A stretch of 64,000 nt of DNA from an uncultured Lachnospiraceae bacterium. Its GTDB lineage: Bacteria; Bacillota; Clostridia; Lachnospirales; Lachnospiraceae. The notes under the pieces were generated by a model. That model saw only the letters and a list, made by a program, of their open reading frames with translations. It did not search any database and was not told the origin of the DNA. The stretch covers positions 114,143 to 178,142 of the forward strand of contig CANRNJ010000007.1 in NCBI GenBank assembly GCA_947631955.1. The letters run 5' to 3'. Below, piece after piece: positions 52,741-61,291 of the stretch (its first letter is position 1; the number at the start of each line of letters is the position of its first letter). The position numbers and the translations under genes were made by a program.

Positions 52741-53358
52741 ATGTCACCGCAAAAAGAAAAAAAAGTTGAAAAAATAAAAAATCTGGCTCAAAAAAATGGC
52801 GGCATGATCACTACCGCCCAGATTGAAAGCTGTGGCATCAGCCGGGCAATGATTCCGTCCCTCATAGGGGATGGACTGCTTACCAAAGAGGCTCATGGAA
52901 TCTACTGCTATTCCGGCGAGCTGCCTGACGAAATGCAGATCTTACAGCAGCGGAGTCCAAAACTTATCTTTTCCTATGGTACGGCGCTCTTTCTCTGGGA
53001 TATGTCCGACCGCATCCCGCACTTATGGGACATTACCGTACCACAGGGATTTAACGCATCCTTGATCAAAAGAGACAATCCCCATATCAGGCTTCATTAT
53101 ATTTCCGCCGATAAATGGAAAGTGGGAATCACACAGGCCAACACGCCGGAAGGAAATCCGGTCCGCCTATACAACAAAGAAAGATGCATCATTGATCTGG
53201 TAAAAAGACGGGATAAAATCGATCGGCAGCTCTATCTCCAAGCAATGCGCGAATATTTTTCCAGCAGGGATACCGACCGGAACCGCCTGTTGGAATATGC
53301 AAGAATCTTTCGGGTAGAGCGCTCCATACGCGAATATTCAGAACTGCTTTCATCATAA
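52741..53358 (+). CDS. AbiEi-type antitoxin
   Basis: 205 residues from ATG 52741 (GGGAG upstream). The N-terminal winged helix (KIKNLAQKNGGMITTAQIESCGISRAMI, DGLLTKEAHGIYCY) is the AbiEi_4 antitoxin type, and the C-terminal domain contains the typical GTALFLWDMSDRIP. It represses its own promoter and counters the nucleotidyltransferase toxin encoded 20 bases downstream (family knowledge). Confidence 0.88.
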   Translation: MSPQKEKKVEKIKNLAQKNGGMITTAQIESCGISRAMIPSLIGDGLLTKEAHGIYCYSGELPDEMQILQQRSPKLIFSYGTALFLWDMSDRIPHLWDITVPQGFNASLIKRDNPHIRLHYISADKWKVGITQANTPEGNPVRLYNKERCIIDLVKRRDKIDRQLYLQAMREYFSSRDTDRNRLLEYARIFRVERSIREYSELLSS

Positions 53359-53378
53359 GAAAAAGGAAACTGCATACT

Positions 53379-54251
53379 ATGAAAACACCTGAACAGCTGA
53401 AGGGAGCCATACGAAACATTGCCAGAGAAAAAAATCTGCGCGCACAGGAAGTATTGCAGATATTCTTCTTTGAACGCATACTGACGCGACTGTCAGCTTC
53501 TCCGTACAAGACAAACTTCATTCTCAAAGAAGGACTGCTTATCTCCTCCATGATCGGCATATCAGAGCGCACTACGATGGACATGGCTACCACCGTGCGC
53601 GGAATACCTATGGAAGAAGACGCCATAGAGCATATCGTCACAGAGATTCTGGATATTGATGCCGGTGACGGAATCACCTTTTCCTTTACCAAAATGGAAC
53701 CCATCAGAGAAGATGATGTGTATAATAATTTCCGTGTACATTTCACAGCATCTTACGGCAAAATCCAAAACAAAATGAAAATAGACATTACCACCGGCGA
53801 TCAGATCACTCCTGCCGCTGTCAGATACAATTTTCATTCCCTGTTTGGCGAAAAGGATATTCCTATCATGGCATACACGTTGGAAACAATCCTCGCCGAG
53901 AAATATGAAACCATACTCCGGCGGAATATCGGCAACACAAGGGCGAGAGATTTTTATGACCTTTATGTGCTGTTCCATTTATACCATGACCGCATCAATC
54001 CATCCTATTTTCAGTTGGCTGTAGAACATACCTCTGCTAAACGCGGTTCATCAGAACTGATGCCGCAGTTTGAAGAACTATGCAAAATAATCTCAGCCGA
54101 ACCGGATCTGCTTGCACAGTGGAAAGCTTACACAGAAGATTTCAGCTACGCTGCATCTTTGTCGTTTCAGGAGGTAGTTCAGAACGTAATTGAGGTTGGA
54201 AATTATCTTTCCATCATTAAAAAAAGAGTTGACCTTCCCACCCGATTCTAA
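53379..54251 (+). CDS. AbiEii-type nucleotidyltransferase toxin, active-site variant
   Basis: 290 residues. The family fold is clear (NFILKEGLLISSMIGIS, ERTTMDMATTVRG, LETILAEKYETIL, TRARDFYDLYVL). Family members usually have a GG pair in the first motif and D-x-D in the second; here they read EG and D-M-A, where codon GCT stands in place of an expected GAT. Catalysis by metal-bound Asp could be impaired, so the toxin may be attenuated. The rest is full length. Confidence 0.85.
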   Translation: MKTPEQLKGAIRNIAREKNLRAQEVLQIFFFERILTRLSASPYKTNFILKEGLLISSMIGISERTTMDMATTVRGIPMEEDAIEHIVTEILDIDAGDGITFSFTKMEPIREDDVYNNFRVHFTASYGKIQNKMKIDITTGDQITPAAVRYNFHSLFGEKDIPIMAYTLETILAEKYETILRRNIGNTRARDFYDLYVLFHLYHDRINPSYFQLAVEHTSAKRGSSELMPQFEELCKIISAEPDLLAQWKAYTEDFSYAASLSFQEVVQNVIEVGNYLSIIKKRVDLPTRF

Positions 54252-54286
54252 TAATACTAAACCAATTCCAGAAGACACCAAAACTG

Positions 54287-54334
54287 CTGCATTTATGGCA
54301 TACTCTCACACCTATGCTGTGGCAGTTTTTATTT
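54287..54334 (+). terminator. Intrinsic terminator of the AbiE operon
   Basis: AAAACTGC and GCAGTTTT arms followed by TATTTT close the operon; the loop is long. Confidence 0.55.
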
Positions 54335-54435
54335 TCTTCATCTTCCCCACAGCATAATAAGCAGACCAGAAGAGCCGCCGGGATACTGCGCTATACAAGA
54401 CAGCAGCTGCCATTATCGGATTGCTGTCAGGCAAA

Positions 54436-54475
54436 GAAAAAGAACCCGCCCAAGCGACTAACTAAAGCGAGTTCC
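54436..54475 (-). terminator. Intrinsic terminator of the tRNA cluster
   Basis: GAACTCGC and GCGGGTTC arms followed by TTTTTC on the minus strand, 3' of tRNA-Leu. Confidence 0.65.
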
Positions 54476-54488
54476 CAAGTTAATACAT

Positions 54489-54571
54489 GCAGGTAGCCGG
54501 ACTTGAACCGGCACGGAGTTGCCCCCGAAAGATTTTAAGTCTTTTGTGTCTGCCTATTCCACCATACCTGC
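54489..54571 (-). tRNA. tRNA-Leu (anticodon TAA)
   Basis: Minus strand: GCAGGTA acceptor, loop CTTAAAA with TAA, long variable arm, T-arm GGTTCAAGTCC, discriminator A. Confidence 0.93.
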
Positions 54572-54682
54572 TTAGTGGTTGAAAATCATCCCTTTTCCAT
54601 TACATTCCAAACCGTTCCAAAACTTTTGGAGAGATGTTATAAGGGATGAAATTCAAAAAACGATATTCAATGTCTGCCATAA

Positions 54683-54755
54683 TGGGACCTATAGGGCTCG
54701 AACCTATGACCCTCTGCTTGTAAGGCAGATGCTCTCCCAGCTGAGCTAAGATCCC
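54683..54755 (-). tRNA. tRNA-Val (anticodon TAC)
   Basis: Minus strand: GGGATCT acceptor, loop CTTACAA with TAC, T-arm GGTTCGAGCCC, discriminator A. Confidence 0.92.
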
Positions 54756-54793
54756 TCGTGTATAAAGGAGTATGGCAACTGTTTACAGATTTG

Positions 54794-54964
54794 TATAAGC
54801 ATTATGTGCTTGCACACTTAATGCTTATCAAAGCTGGAAACAGGCATCTGACTGCGAACGCGGGATGACGATTCACAGAATCGGCATACTGCGGGCGCAG
54901 CCGCCATACGGTATAGGCGCATATAACAGATCTGTAAGGCATTGTGTGCTTGCACACTTAATGC
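54794..54964. repeat. Two related hairpins in the tRNA-Val/tRNA-Asp spacer
   Basis: The element GTGCTTGCACACTTAATGC occurs at about 54806 and 54946 with matching 5' arms, each forming a perfect stem (GCATTA..TAATGC). The first is extended to ATAAGC/GCTTAT. They may be processing signals between tRNAs. Confidence 0.65.
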
Positions 54965-54971
54965 GCAACAG

Positions 54972-55045
54972 CGACCCGAATGGGACTCGAACCCACGACC
55001 TCCGCCGTGACAGGGCGGCGCTCTAACCAACTGAGCCATCGGGCC
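54972..55045 (-). tRNA. tRNA-Asp (anticodon GTC)
   Basis: Minus strand: GGCCCGA acceptor, loop CTGTCAC with GTC, T-arm GGTTCGAGTCC, discriminator G. Confidence 0.94.
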
Positions 55046-55138
55046 AACGCACATCACAGGTTTCCTGTGATGTTTCTGCTATTTTGAGAATTTCTCATAA
55101 AACAGCTTCTTAAATATGTTCGACTGTTCGTGCTGTAG

Positions 55139-55212
55139 TGGACCTTCGGGGACTCGAACCCAGGACCGACCGGTTATGAGCCGGTTGCTCTAACCAACTG
55201 AGCTAAAGGTCC
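55139..55212 (-). tRNA. tRNA-Met (anticodon CAT)
   Basis: Minus strand: GGACCTT acceptor, loop CTCATAA with CAT, T-arm GGTTCGAGTCC, discriminator A. Elongator Met is likely; an Ile tRNA with modified CAT cannot be excluded. The 3' trailer shares 15 bases with that of tRNA-Lys at 35558. Confidence 0.9.
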
Positions 55213-55218
55213 ATAAAA

Positions 55219-55290
55219 TGACTCCAACGGGAATCGAACCCGTGTTACCGCCGTGAAAGGGCGATGTCTTAACCGCTTGACCATGGAGCC
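55219..55290 (-). tRNA. tRNA-Glu (anticodon TTC)
   Basis: Minus strand: GGCTCCA acceptor, loop CTTTCAC with TTC, T-arm GGTTCGATTCC, discriminator A. First gene of the five-tRNA cluster. Confidence 0.93.
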
Positions 55291-55408
55291 TTGTTGTTTC
55301 TGCCCCTCATATTCAACGGAAATCAGTGTACCATGAATAGACCCCTTACGTCAAGAGCAAACTTGCGTTTCTTTCCCGTTTTTCTCCCCATTTTTACAAT
55401 CTTGGCCG

Positions 55409-56347
55409 CTACCACTCCTCAGTTTCCGGAATGATCTTATAGACCGCCGTGTTCTGGTATGCCTTTGGCTCTGCGTGAGCAAACAGAAGAGTGCCTTCCG
55501 CCGGTGAATAGATCTCATCCACGATCTGTCCTTTACAGCAGTCCACGATACAGGCCAAGATCTGCCCTTTTCTCACATGCTCTCCCGCGCTTACCTTTCC
55601 TTCAAAAAAGCCCGCCGTTCTGTTGCGGACTGTGATCATTTCCTCGGTGGATGCCACTTTTGACACATAGCCCGCGGCGCCGCCGTATTCTATGATGCCC
55701 ATCCGCTGCAGAAAGCCAAGCACGGATTCCACCGCCCATCTTGCACTTGTCCGGTCAATTTCTTCCGTTGTCGTCGTGTAGATGGAAAACGCTTTTGTTT
55801 CCCAGATCTGCCAGTTATAGTTTAAGGTCGTGGTGTCAAAGGGTCTGGGCGTATGCAGGATCACATAAGGAAATCCGAACTTTTTTGCCAGTTCCACATC
55901 TTCAAACCCGGTTTTCATGATGCGGATATGCGGTACGAATCTGCCCGGCATATAAAAAGACGCGAACTGCAGGCCATAGACATAATCCTTGATCGCATCG
56001 AACACCCCGCCCGCGATTCTCTGCGTCGTTTCTCCCTCCTGATATCCGGGAAACATCCGGTTGATATCCGTATTGTCAATACTCCAGAAGCGTTTTTTGA
56101 TATTCATGGAATAGGGATTGACGCAGGGTATCACCAGAATTTCTTTTCCGTTTTTGATCTTTCCCTTTTCTTCCAGTTCCTTTAACTTTCTGACCAGCTG
56201 GGAACAGCAGTACATCTGCTGGTTTTCATTGCCCCGCATACTTCCTACGATACATGCGGCCTTTTCGCCCTCGCCAAAGGAAAATCCCGTGACGCGGAAG
56301 TCGTCGCGGTACAGCGCTTTTATTTCAAACAAAGTTTTTTCAGTCAT
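55409..56347 (-). CDS. Succinylglutamate desuccinylase/aspartoacylase-family paralogue lacking zinc ligands
   Basis: 312 residues, same fold as the upstream gene (NPYSMNIKKRFWSIDNTDINRMFPGY; C-terminal lipoyl-like barrel SAGEHVRKGQILACI). The zinc motif HGDE reads RGNE (His to Arg) and the DIH segment reads LQFAS, so two His ligands are gone and the catalytic Glu is not evident. It overlaps the intact paralogue by eight bases, suggesting a two-subunit complex in which this one is structural or binding. Confidence 0.78.
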   Translation of the reverse strand: MTEKTLFEIKALYRDDFRVTGFSFGEGEKAACIVGSMRGNENQQMYCCSQLVRKLKELEEKGKIKNGKEILVIPCVNPYSMNIKKRFWSIDNTDINRMFPGYQEGETTQRIAGGVFDAIKDYVYGLQFASFYMPGRFVPHIRIMKTGFEDVELAKKFGFPYVILHTPRPFDTTTLNYNWQIWETKAFSIYTTTTEEIDRTSARWAVESVLGFLQRMGIIEYGGAAGYVSKVASTEEMITVRNRTAGFFEGKVSAGEHVRKGQILACIVDCCKGQIVDEIYSPAEGTLLFAHAEPKAYQNTAVYKIIPETEEW

Positions 56348-57269
56348 ACAGGATCCTCCCTATCAGTGAGCCCTCATTTACGACCGGATATTCCCGGATC
56401 GTGAACAGCCAGCCGTCTACAGGTGATTTGATTTCATCTATGACCGTGCCGGACAGCGGATCAACGATCGCACCGATCTGTTCGCTTTTTTTCACATAAG
56501 CGCCGTGAACCGCATTTTTCAGAAAAATGCCTGACGCCGATGCATTTAAAAAACAGACGTCTTTGTGGTCGAAAGATTTTTCGGGTTTTCTGACCTCAGG
56601 ATCTTCCCCGCTCCATATCCCCATCCGATGCATCAGATGAAGGATCCCTTTAAAAAGCTGATTGCCATACTCCTTCGTAATACGCATCCCCACGCCCATT
56701 TCCACCACAAGCGTAGGCGTTCCCATCGTATTCAGGCTGTGGGCAAAGGTAGATTCCAAAACGGTGCTCGCCCCATGCACCCAGATAAAATCCACATTGG
56801 CTTCCTCGGCAAAGGGGATCAGCGTCTTTTCATGCAGTTCATTGATCCGGATCTGCGGCACTTCCGTCAGAAAGATATTGCTGGCATGGATATCCAGAAC
56901 AAGCGAAGAGCCCGCCACATCCCTGATGATCTGCGACGCCAGATATTCGTTCATGTCCCCTTCGCTGCTGCCGGGAAAGATCCTGTTCATATCCAGATCA
57001 AACGCAGGGATGCCTCTTGTGATGGAATCGATTCCAAAGGGATTCAAGGCGGGATAAATGTCCACCGTCCCTTTTAATAAACCGATATTTTTCTGCAGAT
57101 AGTCGGACAGCTGATAACACACATACTGCCCCTCCAGCTCGTCGCCGTGGATGCCCGTCACGATGCTGATCCGTTTATCACATGACTTTACTTCCGGCTC
57201 CAGCCGCATTTTTTTGATCTCCAGCGATTCATTGACCGGAAGCTTCACTTTTACCACTGTTGTGATCAT
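56340..57269 (-). CDS. Succinylglutamate desuccinylase/aspartoacylase-family zinc hydrolase
   Basis: 309 residues. The zinc site is complete: TGIHGDELEGQY (His, Glu) and LDIHASNI (His), with substrate Arg in DLDMNRIFPG and catalytic Glu in VVEMGVGM. The C-terminal barrel (VKKSEQIGAIVDPLSG) is typical. It should hydrolyse an N-acyl amino acid or modified peptide end. It lies 90 bases downstream of the transglutaminase gene, in the same direction, probably one operon. Confidence 0.87.
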   Translation of the reverse strand: MITTVVKVKLPVNESLEIKKMRLEPEVKSCDKRISIVTGIHGDELEGQYVCYQLSDYLQKNIGLLKGTVDIYPALNPFGIDSITRGIPAFDLDMNRIFPGSSEGDMNEYLASQIIRDVAGSSLVLDIHASNIFLTEVPQIRINELHEKTLIPFAEEANVDFIWVHGASTVLESTFAHSLNTMGTPTLVVEMGVGMRITKEYGNQLFKGILHLMHRMGIWSGEDPEVRKPEKSFDHKDVCFLNASASGIFLKNAVHGAYVKKSEQIGAIVDPLSGTVIDEIKSPVDGWLFTIREYPVVNEGSLIGRILYD

Positions 57270-57359
57270 GGTACCCCATTCCTCCTATGAACTTATCGCT
57301 TCACACATACACCGGGCCGCTGTCCTGCATACGGACCGATATCCTTTAACGTGACCGCT

Positions 57360-58154
57360 CTATTCTTCTGACACCTCTGCCAGTATGCTCTGACTCTGCT
57401 TCCCCTGTCCGGTAAAGACCCCTCTGTTGATGGAGCAGTCGCTGTAGTCCCTGCCGTGGGAGATTTTAATATAGGAATCGTTGACCACCAGATCGTTGGT
57501 GGGATCATAGCCTTTCCATGTCGTGCCGTCATAGACCTCTACCCATGCATGGCTCTCTCCCTCGCCCATCAACATTCCGACCACATACCGCGCAGGCATC
57601 CTGTCCTCCCTGCACAGCGACAGCATGATATGAGCGTAGTCCTGACATACGCCCTGCCCCAGCGCCAGCGCTTCCTCCGCCGTCGTACGGATCGTGGTGA
57701 TCCCTTTGCCATATTCCAGCCGCTCATGCACGGCCTGCATATAAAACCGCGCCTTTTCGTCCACAGACAGCGGCACGGTTTTCTCTTGTCCCCGGCAGTC
57801 CGCAAGCAGCTTACCGATCCTCTCCTGCGGCTTGGTGAGCACAGTCTGATATTTGTAGACGGAAATATCCGTCCTTTCGCCTGTCACATCCGCAGTACAG
57901 ATGCCTGTCACCGCCCGGCCCGTCACGTCCACCTGAAACAGGGTATGTTCCTCCTCTGCGGTGCCGTAAAGCATCCGATTTCCAAAAGAATCATAGCTCT
58001 CCTGTATCCTGTCTGACGGGCAGACGGTATAGTTACATTCCGTTATCTGCTGCGTACCTGTTGTTACCGGCAGACACTTCAGCGTATAAATGTGGCTGTG
58101 TACCGGCTCGGAAAACGAAATTTCCATGTGATAATGAAAACGTAGTTTTTTCAT
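57360..58154 (-). CDS. Transglutaminase-like cysteine protease
   Basis: 264 residues from ATG 58152-58154, four bases after the alpha-E stop. The catalytic triad is visible as GQGVCQDYAHIML (Cys), GESHAWVEVYDG (His) and YDPTNDLVVND (Asp). The N-terminal beta domain is that of bacterial transglutaminase-like proteins that travel with ATP-grasp and alpha-E genes. It may cleave or build isopeptide links in a peptide substrate. No signal peptide. Confidence 0.87.
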   Translation of the reverse strand: MKKLRFHYHMEISFSEPVHSHIYTLKCLPVTTGTQQITECNYTVCPSDRIQESYDSFGNRMLYGTAEEEHTLFQVDVTGRAVTGICTADVTGERTDISVYKYQTVLTKPQERIGKLLADCRGQEKTVPLSVDEKARFYMQAVHERLEYGKGITTIRTTAEEALALGQGVCQDYAHIMLSLCREDRMPARYVVGMLMGEGESHAWVEVYDGTTWKGYDPTNDLVVNDSYIKISHGRDYSDCSINRGVFTGQGKQSQSILAEVSEE

Positions 58155-58158
58155 AGGG

Positions 58159-58827
58159 TCAGTCCTTGCGCAGCGTATCTGCCAATGCGACGATCTCATC
58201 ATAGTCGATCGGGTCCTGCTCTGCCAGCCCGCGCAGTTTGTCCAGTTTGTCCTCGTCATAGTGCAGATTGGTTTTGGCGATCCTGCCCGCCAGTCTGTGG
58301 ATCTCCCTGTTGATGGATTCCCGATCCGCCTGCAGCCGTCCGTACAGATCCAGACGTTCGATCCTTTTTCCGGTCTTAATGATGTTTCTGATATTCTCGT
58401 TTTCTATCATATCATCCACAATGCCCCAGAACGCCAGAATATTGTCTACTATTTTCTGCAGTCCCACGATCGGCGCGCTGGCCGTCCGGTTTCTTTTCAT
58501 TGCATATACGCAGAGCTGTATATACGCGATCGGCTCGCTTCCGATCTCGTTGCGGAGCACAACAGCGTTGTCGTACGCGCGCATCAGGTTGGAATAGATG
58601 GAATTCGGATCATTCTCGTCATGAATATACCGCCTGCAGAAATCCTCTTTGGAGCAGTATATGTTGGGAATGTCCAGCTGCGCGCAGAAAACCTCATAAT
58701 TTTCAAGATCCATATCGATCATTTTGTCAAAACTGTCCGCAAACAGCCGGGCCGATGTATAGACCCTCTCGGAATACCTGCCGAGCCAGAATAACCTGTC
58801 TGAATTTTCTACCGAGATAATACCCAT
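58159..58827 (-). CDS. Alpha-E domain protein
   Basis: 222 residues, helical; starts with SVENSDRLFWLGRYSERVYTSARL, the signature of the alpha-E family, and continues in regular amphipathic helices. The family always accompanies circularly permuted ATP-grasp enzymes and transglutaminase-like proteases and is thought to be a scaffold or substrate-binding subunit. It overlaps the ATP-grasp gene by 19 bases. Confidence 0.85.
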   Translation of the reverse strand: MGIISVENSDRLFWLGRYSERVYTSARLFADSFDKMIDMDLENYEVFCAQLDIPNIYCSKEDFCRRYIHDENDPNSIYSNLMRAYDNAVVLRNEIGSEPIAYIQLCVYAMKRNRTASAPIVGLQKIVDNILAFWGIVDDMIENENIRNIIKTGKRIERLDLYGRLQADRESINREIHRLAGRIAKTNLHYDEDKLDKLRGLAEQDPIDYDEIVALADTLRKD

Positions 58828-60128
58828 GTGTCTTTAAAACCTCCTCCCTGCGATGAATTGACGATGAACGAATCCGGATTTCTGGAAAACCGTGTCAGCC
58901 CGCTCTTCCACACCATCGGTTCGTCAGCCATCAGCACAAATGCCCGCAGATCCGCTTTTCTCGGCTTGCGGACGCCGTCCTCCAGAATATCGATATCCAT
59001 AAAGTCGATGACCTCCTGCGCAATAAAACGACGCGGTTCCTTTTGCAGCAGGTTCAGGAAATCCTCTTTTTCCTGCGCCGTCATCTTGTTGGCAAACACG
59101 ACGCCGTAACCGCCCGCTTCCGCCACATCCTTCAGCACCAGTTCGTCGAAATGCTCCAAAACATATTTTCTGTCTTCCTCGTAAAAAGGCAGATAGGTAG
59201 GCGCATTTTGCAAGATCGCATCCTCTCCCAGATAATAGGAGATCATCTTGGGCACAAAATAGTAGATCCCCTTATCGTCCGCGACCCCGTTTCCCGGCGC
59301 ATTGATCAGCGCCACGTGCCCTTTCCGGTACACATCATATATGTTGGGGATACCGATCACCGACTCCTCGTTGAAGGTCATGGGATCCAAATATTCGTCT
59401 GAGATCCGCCTGTATACAGCGCCCACCTTTTCTTTTCTTCCGGAATAATCCACAAAATATAGATAATCATCCTCAACCGTAAGCTCACTTCCGGTCGCCA
59501 GATGAGCGCCCGTTTTTTCCGCAAAATAAGAATGTTCAAAGTAGGCGGCATTGTATCTGCCCGGCGTAAGGATCACCGTATGGCCTCCGGTATTGACGTA
59601 ATCCATCATCCAGCGGAGCAGTTTGGTATAGTATCTGTTGTCCTCTATGCAGTTCGATTCAAAAGTATCGGGACTGCTCCTGCGGCAGATCTCTCTGGCG
59701 ATCATCGGGTACGAAGCCCCGGACGGCACACGCAGATTATCCTCCAAAACATACCACTCTTTATTTTTTCCCTGCACCAGATCGATGCCCGCTATATGCG
59801 TATAGACCCCTTTGGGCGGCACAACGCCGTCGCAGGCTGCCAGATATCCCGACGAGATATATACAAATTCCTCCGGCACTACCTTATCCTTTATGATCTT
59901 CTTCTCGCCATAAATATCTTTGATAAAACAGTTGAGCGCCATCACGCGCTGCTTTAATCCCTTTTCCAGATAGGCGAACTCCTCTTTTTCGATCACGCGC
60001 GGAATCGTGTCAAAAGGGAACAACTGCTCTTTAAACTCATGATTCTTATATATTCCGAATTTCACACCGTATCGTGCCAAAAGTTCATTGACTGTTTCCG
60101 ATTGTCTGGTCAGTTCAAAATCCTTCAT
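58809..60128 (-). CDS. Circularly permuted ATP-grasp type 2 ligase
   Basis: 439 residues from ATG 60126-60128 (GAGGAAG upstream). Signature segments are FDTIPRVIEKEEFAYLEKGLKQRVMALN, VRVPSGASYPMIARE-like LRVPSGASYPMIAR, VILTPGRYNAAYFEHSYFAEKTGAHLATGS and LVLKDVAEAGGYGVVF for nucleotide binding. It should join an amino acid or amine to a carboxylate with ATP. First gene of the five-gene operon 60128-55409. Confidence 0.87.
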   Translation of the reverse strand: MKDFELTRQSETVNELLARYGVKFGIYKNHEFKEQLFPFDTIPRVIEKEEFAYLEKGLKQRVMALNCFIKDIYGEKKIIKDKVVPEEFVYISSGYLAACDGVVPPKGVYTHIAGIDLVQGKNKEWYVLEDNLRVPSGASYPMIAREICRRSSPDTFESNCIEDNRYYTKLLRWMMDYVNTGGHTVILTPGRYNAAYFEHSYFAEKTGAHLATGSELTVEDDYLYFVDYSGRKEKVGAVYRRISDEYLDPMTFNEESVIGIPNIYDVYRKGHVALINAPGNGVADDKGIYYFVPKMISYYLGEDAILQNAPTYLPFYEEDRKYVLEHFDELVLKDVAEAGGYGVVFANKMTAQEKEDFLNLLQKEPRRFIAQEVIDFMDIDILEDGVRKPRKADLRAFVLMADEPMVWKSGLTRFSRNPDSFIVNSSQGGGFKDTWVLSR

Positions 60129-60177
60129 TGCTCTTCCTCGCTTTCCCCGCGGCATTTCCATGTCCATTTTCGCGTAA

Positions 60178-60205
60178 AAAAAAGACGTCTGGATATTCCA
60201 AACGC
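60178..60205 (-). terminator. Intrinsic terminator in the leader of the ATP-grasp operon
   Basis: GCGTTTGGA and TCCAGACGT arms around ATA, then eight T, end about 50 bases before the ATP-grasp start codon. The promoter lies upstream of it, so the operon must be read through it. Confidence 0.7.
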
Positions 60206-60311
60206 CTTCGTTTCACTCTTCATCTTCTATTCCGGAAGCCGCCATCCAAAGCGACTGTCTGCCGACAGCCGTCTTCCGTATGCCGTCTTCACACTGTTCA
60301 TTGCTGAATCT
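60206..60311 (-). promoter_or_regulatory. Transcribed leader with hairpins and a possible 24-codon leader peptide
   Basis: From the inferred start near 60311 the RNA contains paired GACGGCTGTC/GACAGTCGC-type segments before the terminator. A small frame from ATG near 60300 to TAG near 60229 encodes 24 residues rich in Arg and Ser, without a clear ribosome binding site. No known riboswitch class was recognised. Confidence 0.45.
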
Positions 60312-60317
60312 GCGTTC

Positions 60318-60347
60318 ACTATACCACGGACTGTGCCTGCTTGTCAA
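60318..60347 (-). promoter_or_regulatory. Promoter of the ATP-grasp operon
   Basis: On the minus strand TTGACA (60347-60342), 18-base spacer, TATAGT (60323-60318). Confidence 0.7.
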
Positions 60348-60403
60348 TGCGAATTTTCCGATGCACCTGATAAAAAAATCAAACAAAAATTACAGAGCAA
60401 TAT

Positions 60404-61288
60404 TTATACTATTATATCATCATCATTTATATTAAAATTATCAAAAAATTCTTTTCTTTTATCTTTCATTTGGTTTACTTGCTGGCACATAAACTCACAG
60501 CAGAAATCATAAAATGGTTTATTAGTTCCAACATCCTGCCTTTTTTCAAACTTTAAGGCAACATCATAATAGTTTACTAATGTTCCATCTTCAGATAAAT
60601 CAGCAGCAAAAAGAAATGCATATTCGCAGCCTGCAATTTCTTGAACCTTAAAAAACTTTGGTACAATAAACTTCCAATATAAAGTTTCTCCCATTGTATG
60701 TCCGAAACCATATTTCTTCCATTTTTCCTGCATATTATCATTTGTACAAAAATGTACTAATTCCACTCCTGGGTGCGTATTCTGCACTCGTAAAATTTTA
60801 TCATTATCCTCTTTTGCTTTATCTCCAAGCAATTGCTCTAAAAATGTCTTTTTCCCATGCATCTTCCTAAGCAATAATTTATTAAAATCTTCTATTGAAA
60901 TTCGATCACCCACTTGATATTTTGTCAAAATCTCATTCGCTTCTTTTGCTTCGCTGCCATCCCCATTTGCATTTTCTACAGCTTGAAGAAGTATTAACAA
61001 TCTTTGAAAATCCTGCTTGACTTTGCCTTCATCTTGTAATGGTTCAAATAAAGTTCCACACTTCAGCGAGAAAAACATCAACACTTCATTATCTTTCGTC
61101 TTTATGATATAGTATGTAGTCGAACCATCAGTATCTTCTCTTAAACCGAATTGCTTAAAATAGGAAACGAGAGCCGAACCTCTTTTGCTGAAAAATGATT
61201 GAATCAATTTTCCATTTATTGCATTTGACGACAGCCTCTCGCATTTAAAACTGTTAAGAATTTGCTCTTGTTCTTTTGTAATCTGCAT
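60404..61288 (-). CDS. Probable toxin partner of a Panacea antitoxin (GNAT-like C-terminal part)
   Basis: 294 residues, starting three bases after the Panacea-domain gene. The N-terminal half (LVSYFKQFGLREDTDGSTTYYIIKTKDNEVLMFFSLKCG) and C-terminal segment (GCEYAFLFAADLSEDGTLVNYYDVALKF) resemble a GNAT-type acetyltransferase split by an insertion of about 110 residues. Panacea antitoxins are known to neutralise many unrelated toxins encoded beside them. The toxic activity is inferred from position. Confidence 0.6.
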   Translation of the reverse strand: MQITKEQEQILNSFKCERLSSNAINGKLIQSFFSKRGSALVSYFKQFGLREDTDGSTTYYIIKTKDNEVLMFFSLKCGTLFEPLQDEGKVKQDFQRLLILLQAVENANGDGSEAKEANEILTKYQVGDRISIEDFNKLLLRKMHGKKTFLEQLLGDKAKEDNDKILRVQNTHPGVELVHFCTNDNMQEKWKKYGFGHTMGETLYWKFIVPKFFKVQEIAGCEYAFLFAADLSEDGTLVNYYDVALKFEKRQDVGTNKPFYDFCCEFMCQQVNQMKDKRKEFFDNFNINDDDIIV

Positions 61289-61291
61289 GTT

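Noticed and set aside
60125..60226. 32-codon minus frame ending at the ATP-grasp start
   Set aside because: It crosses the intrinsic terminator and encodes a Lys/Arg/Trp-rich peptide with no ribosome binding site; kept only as part of the leader.
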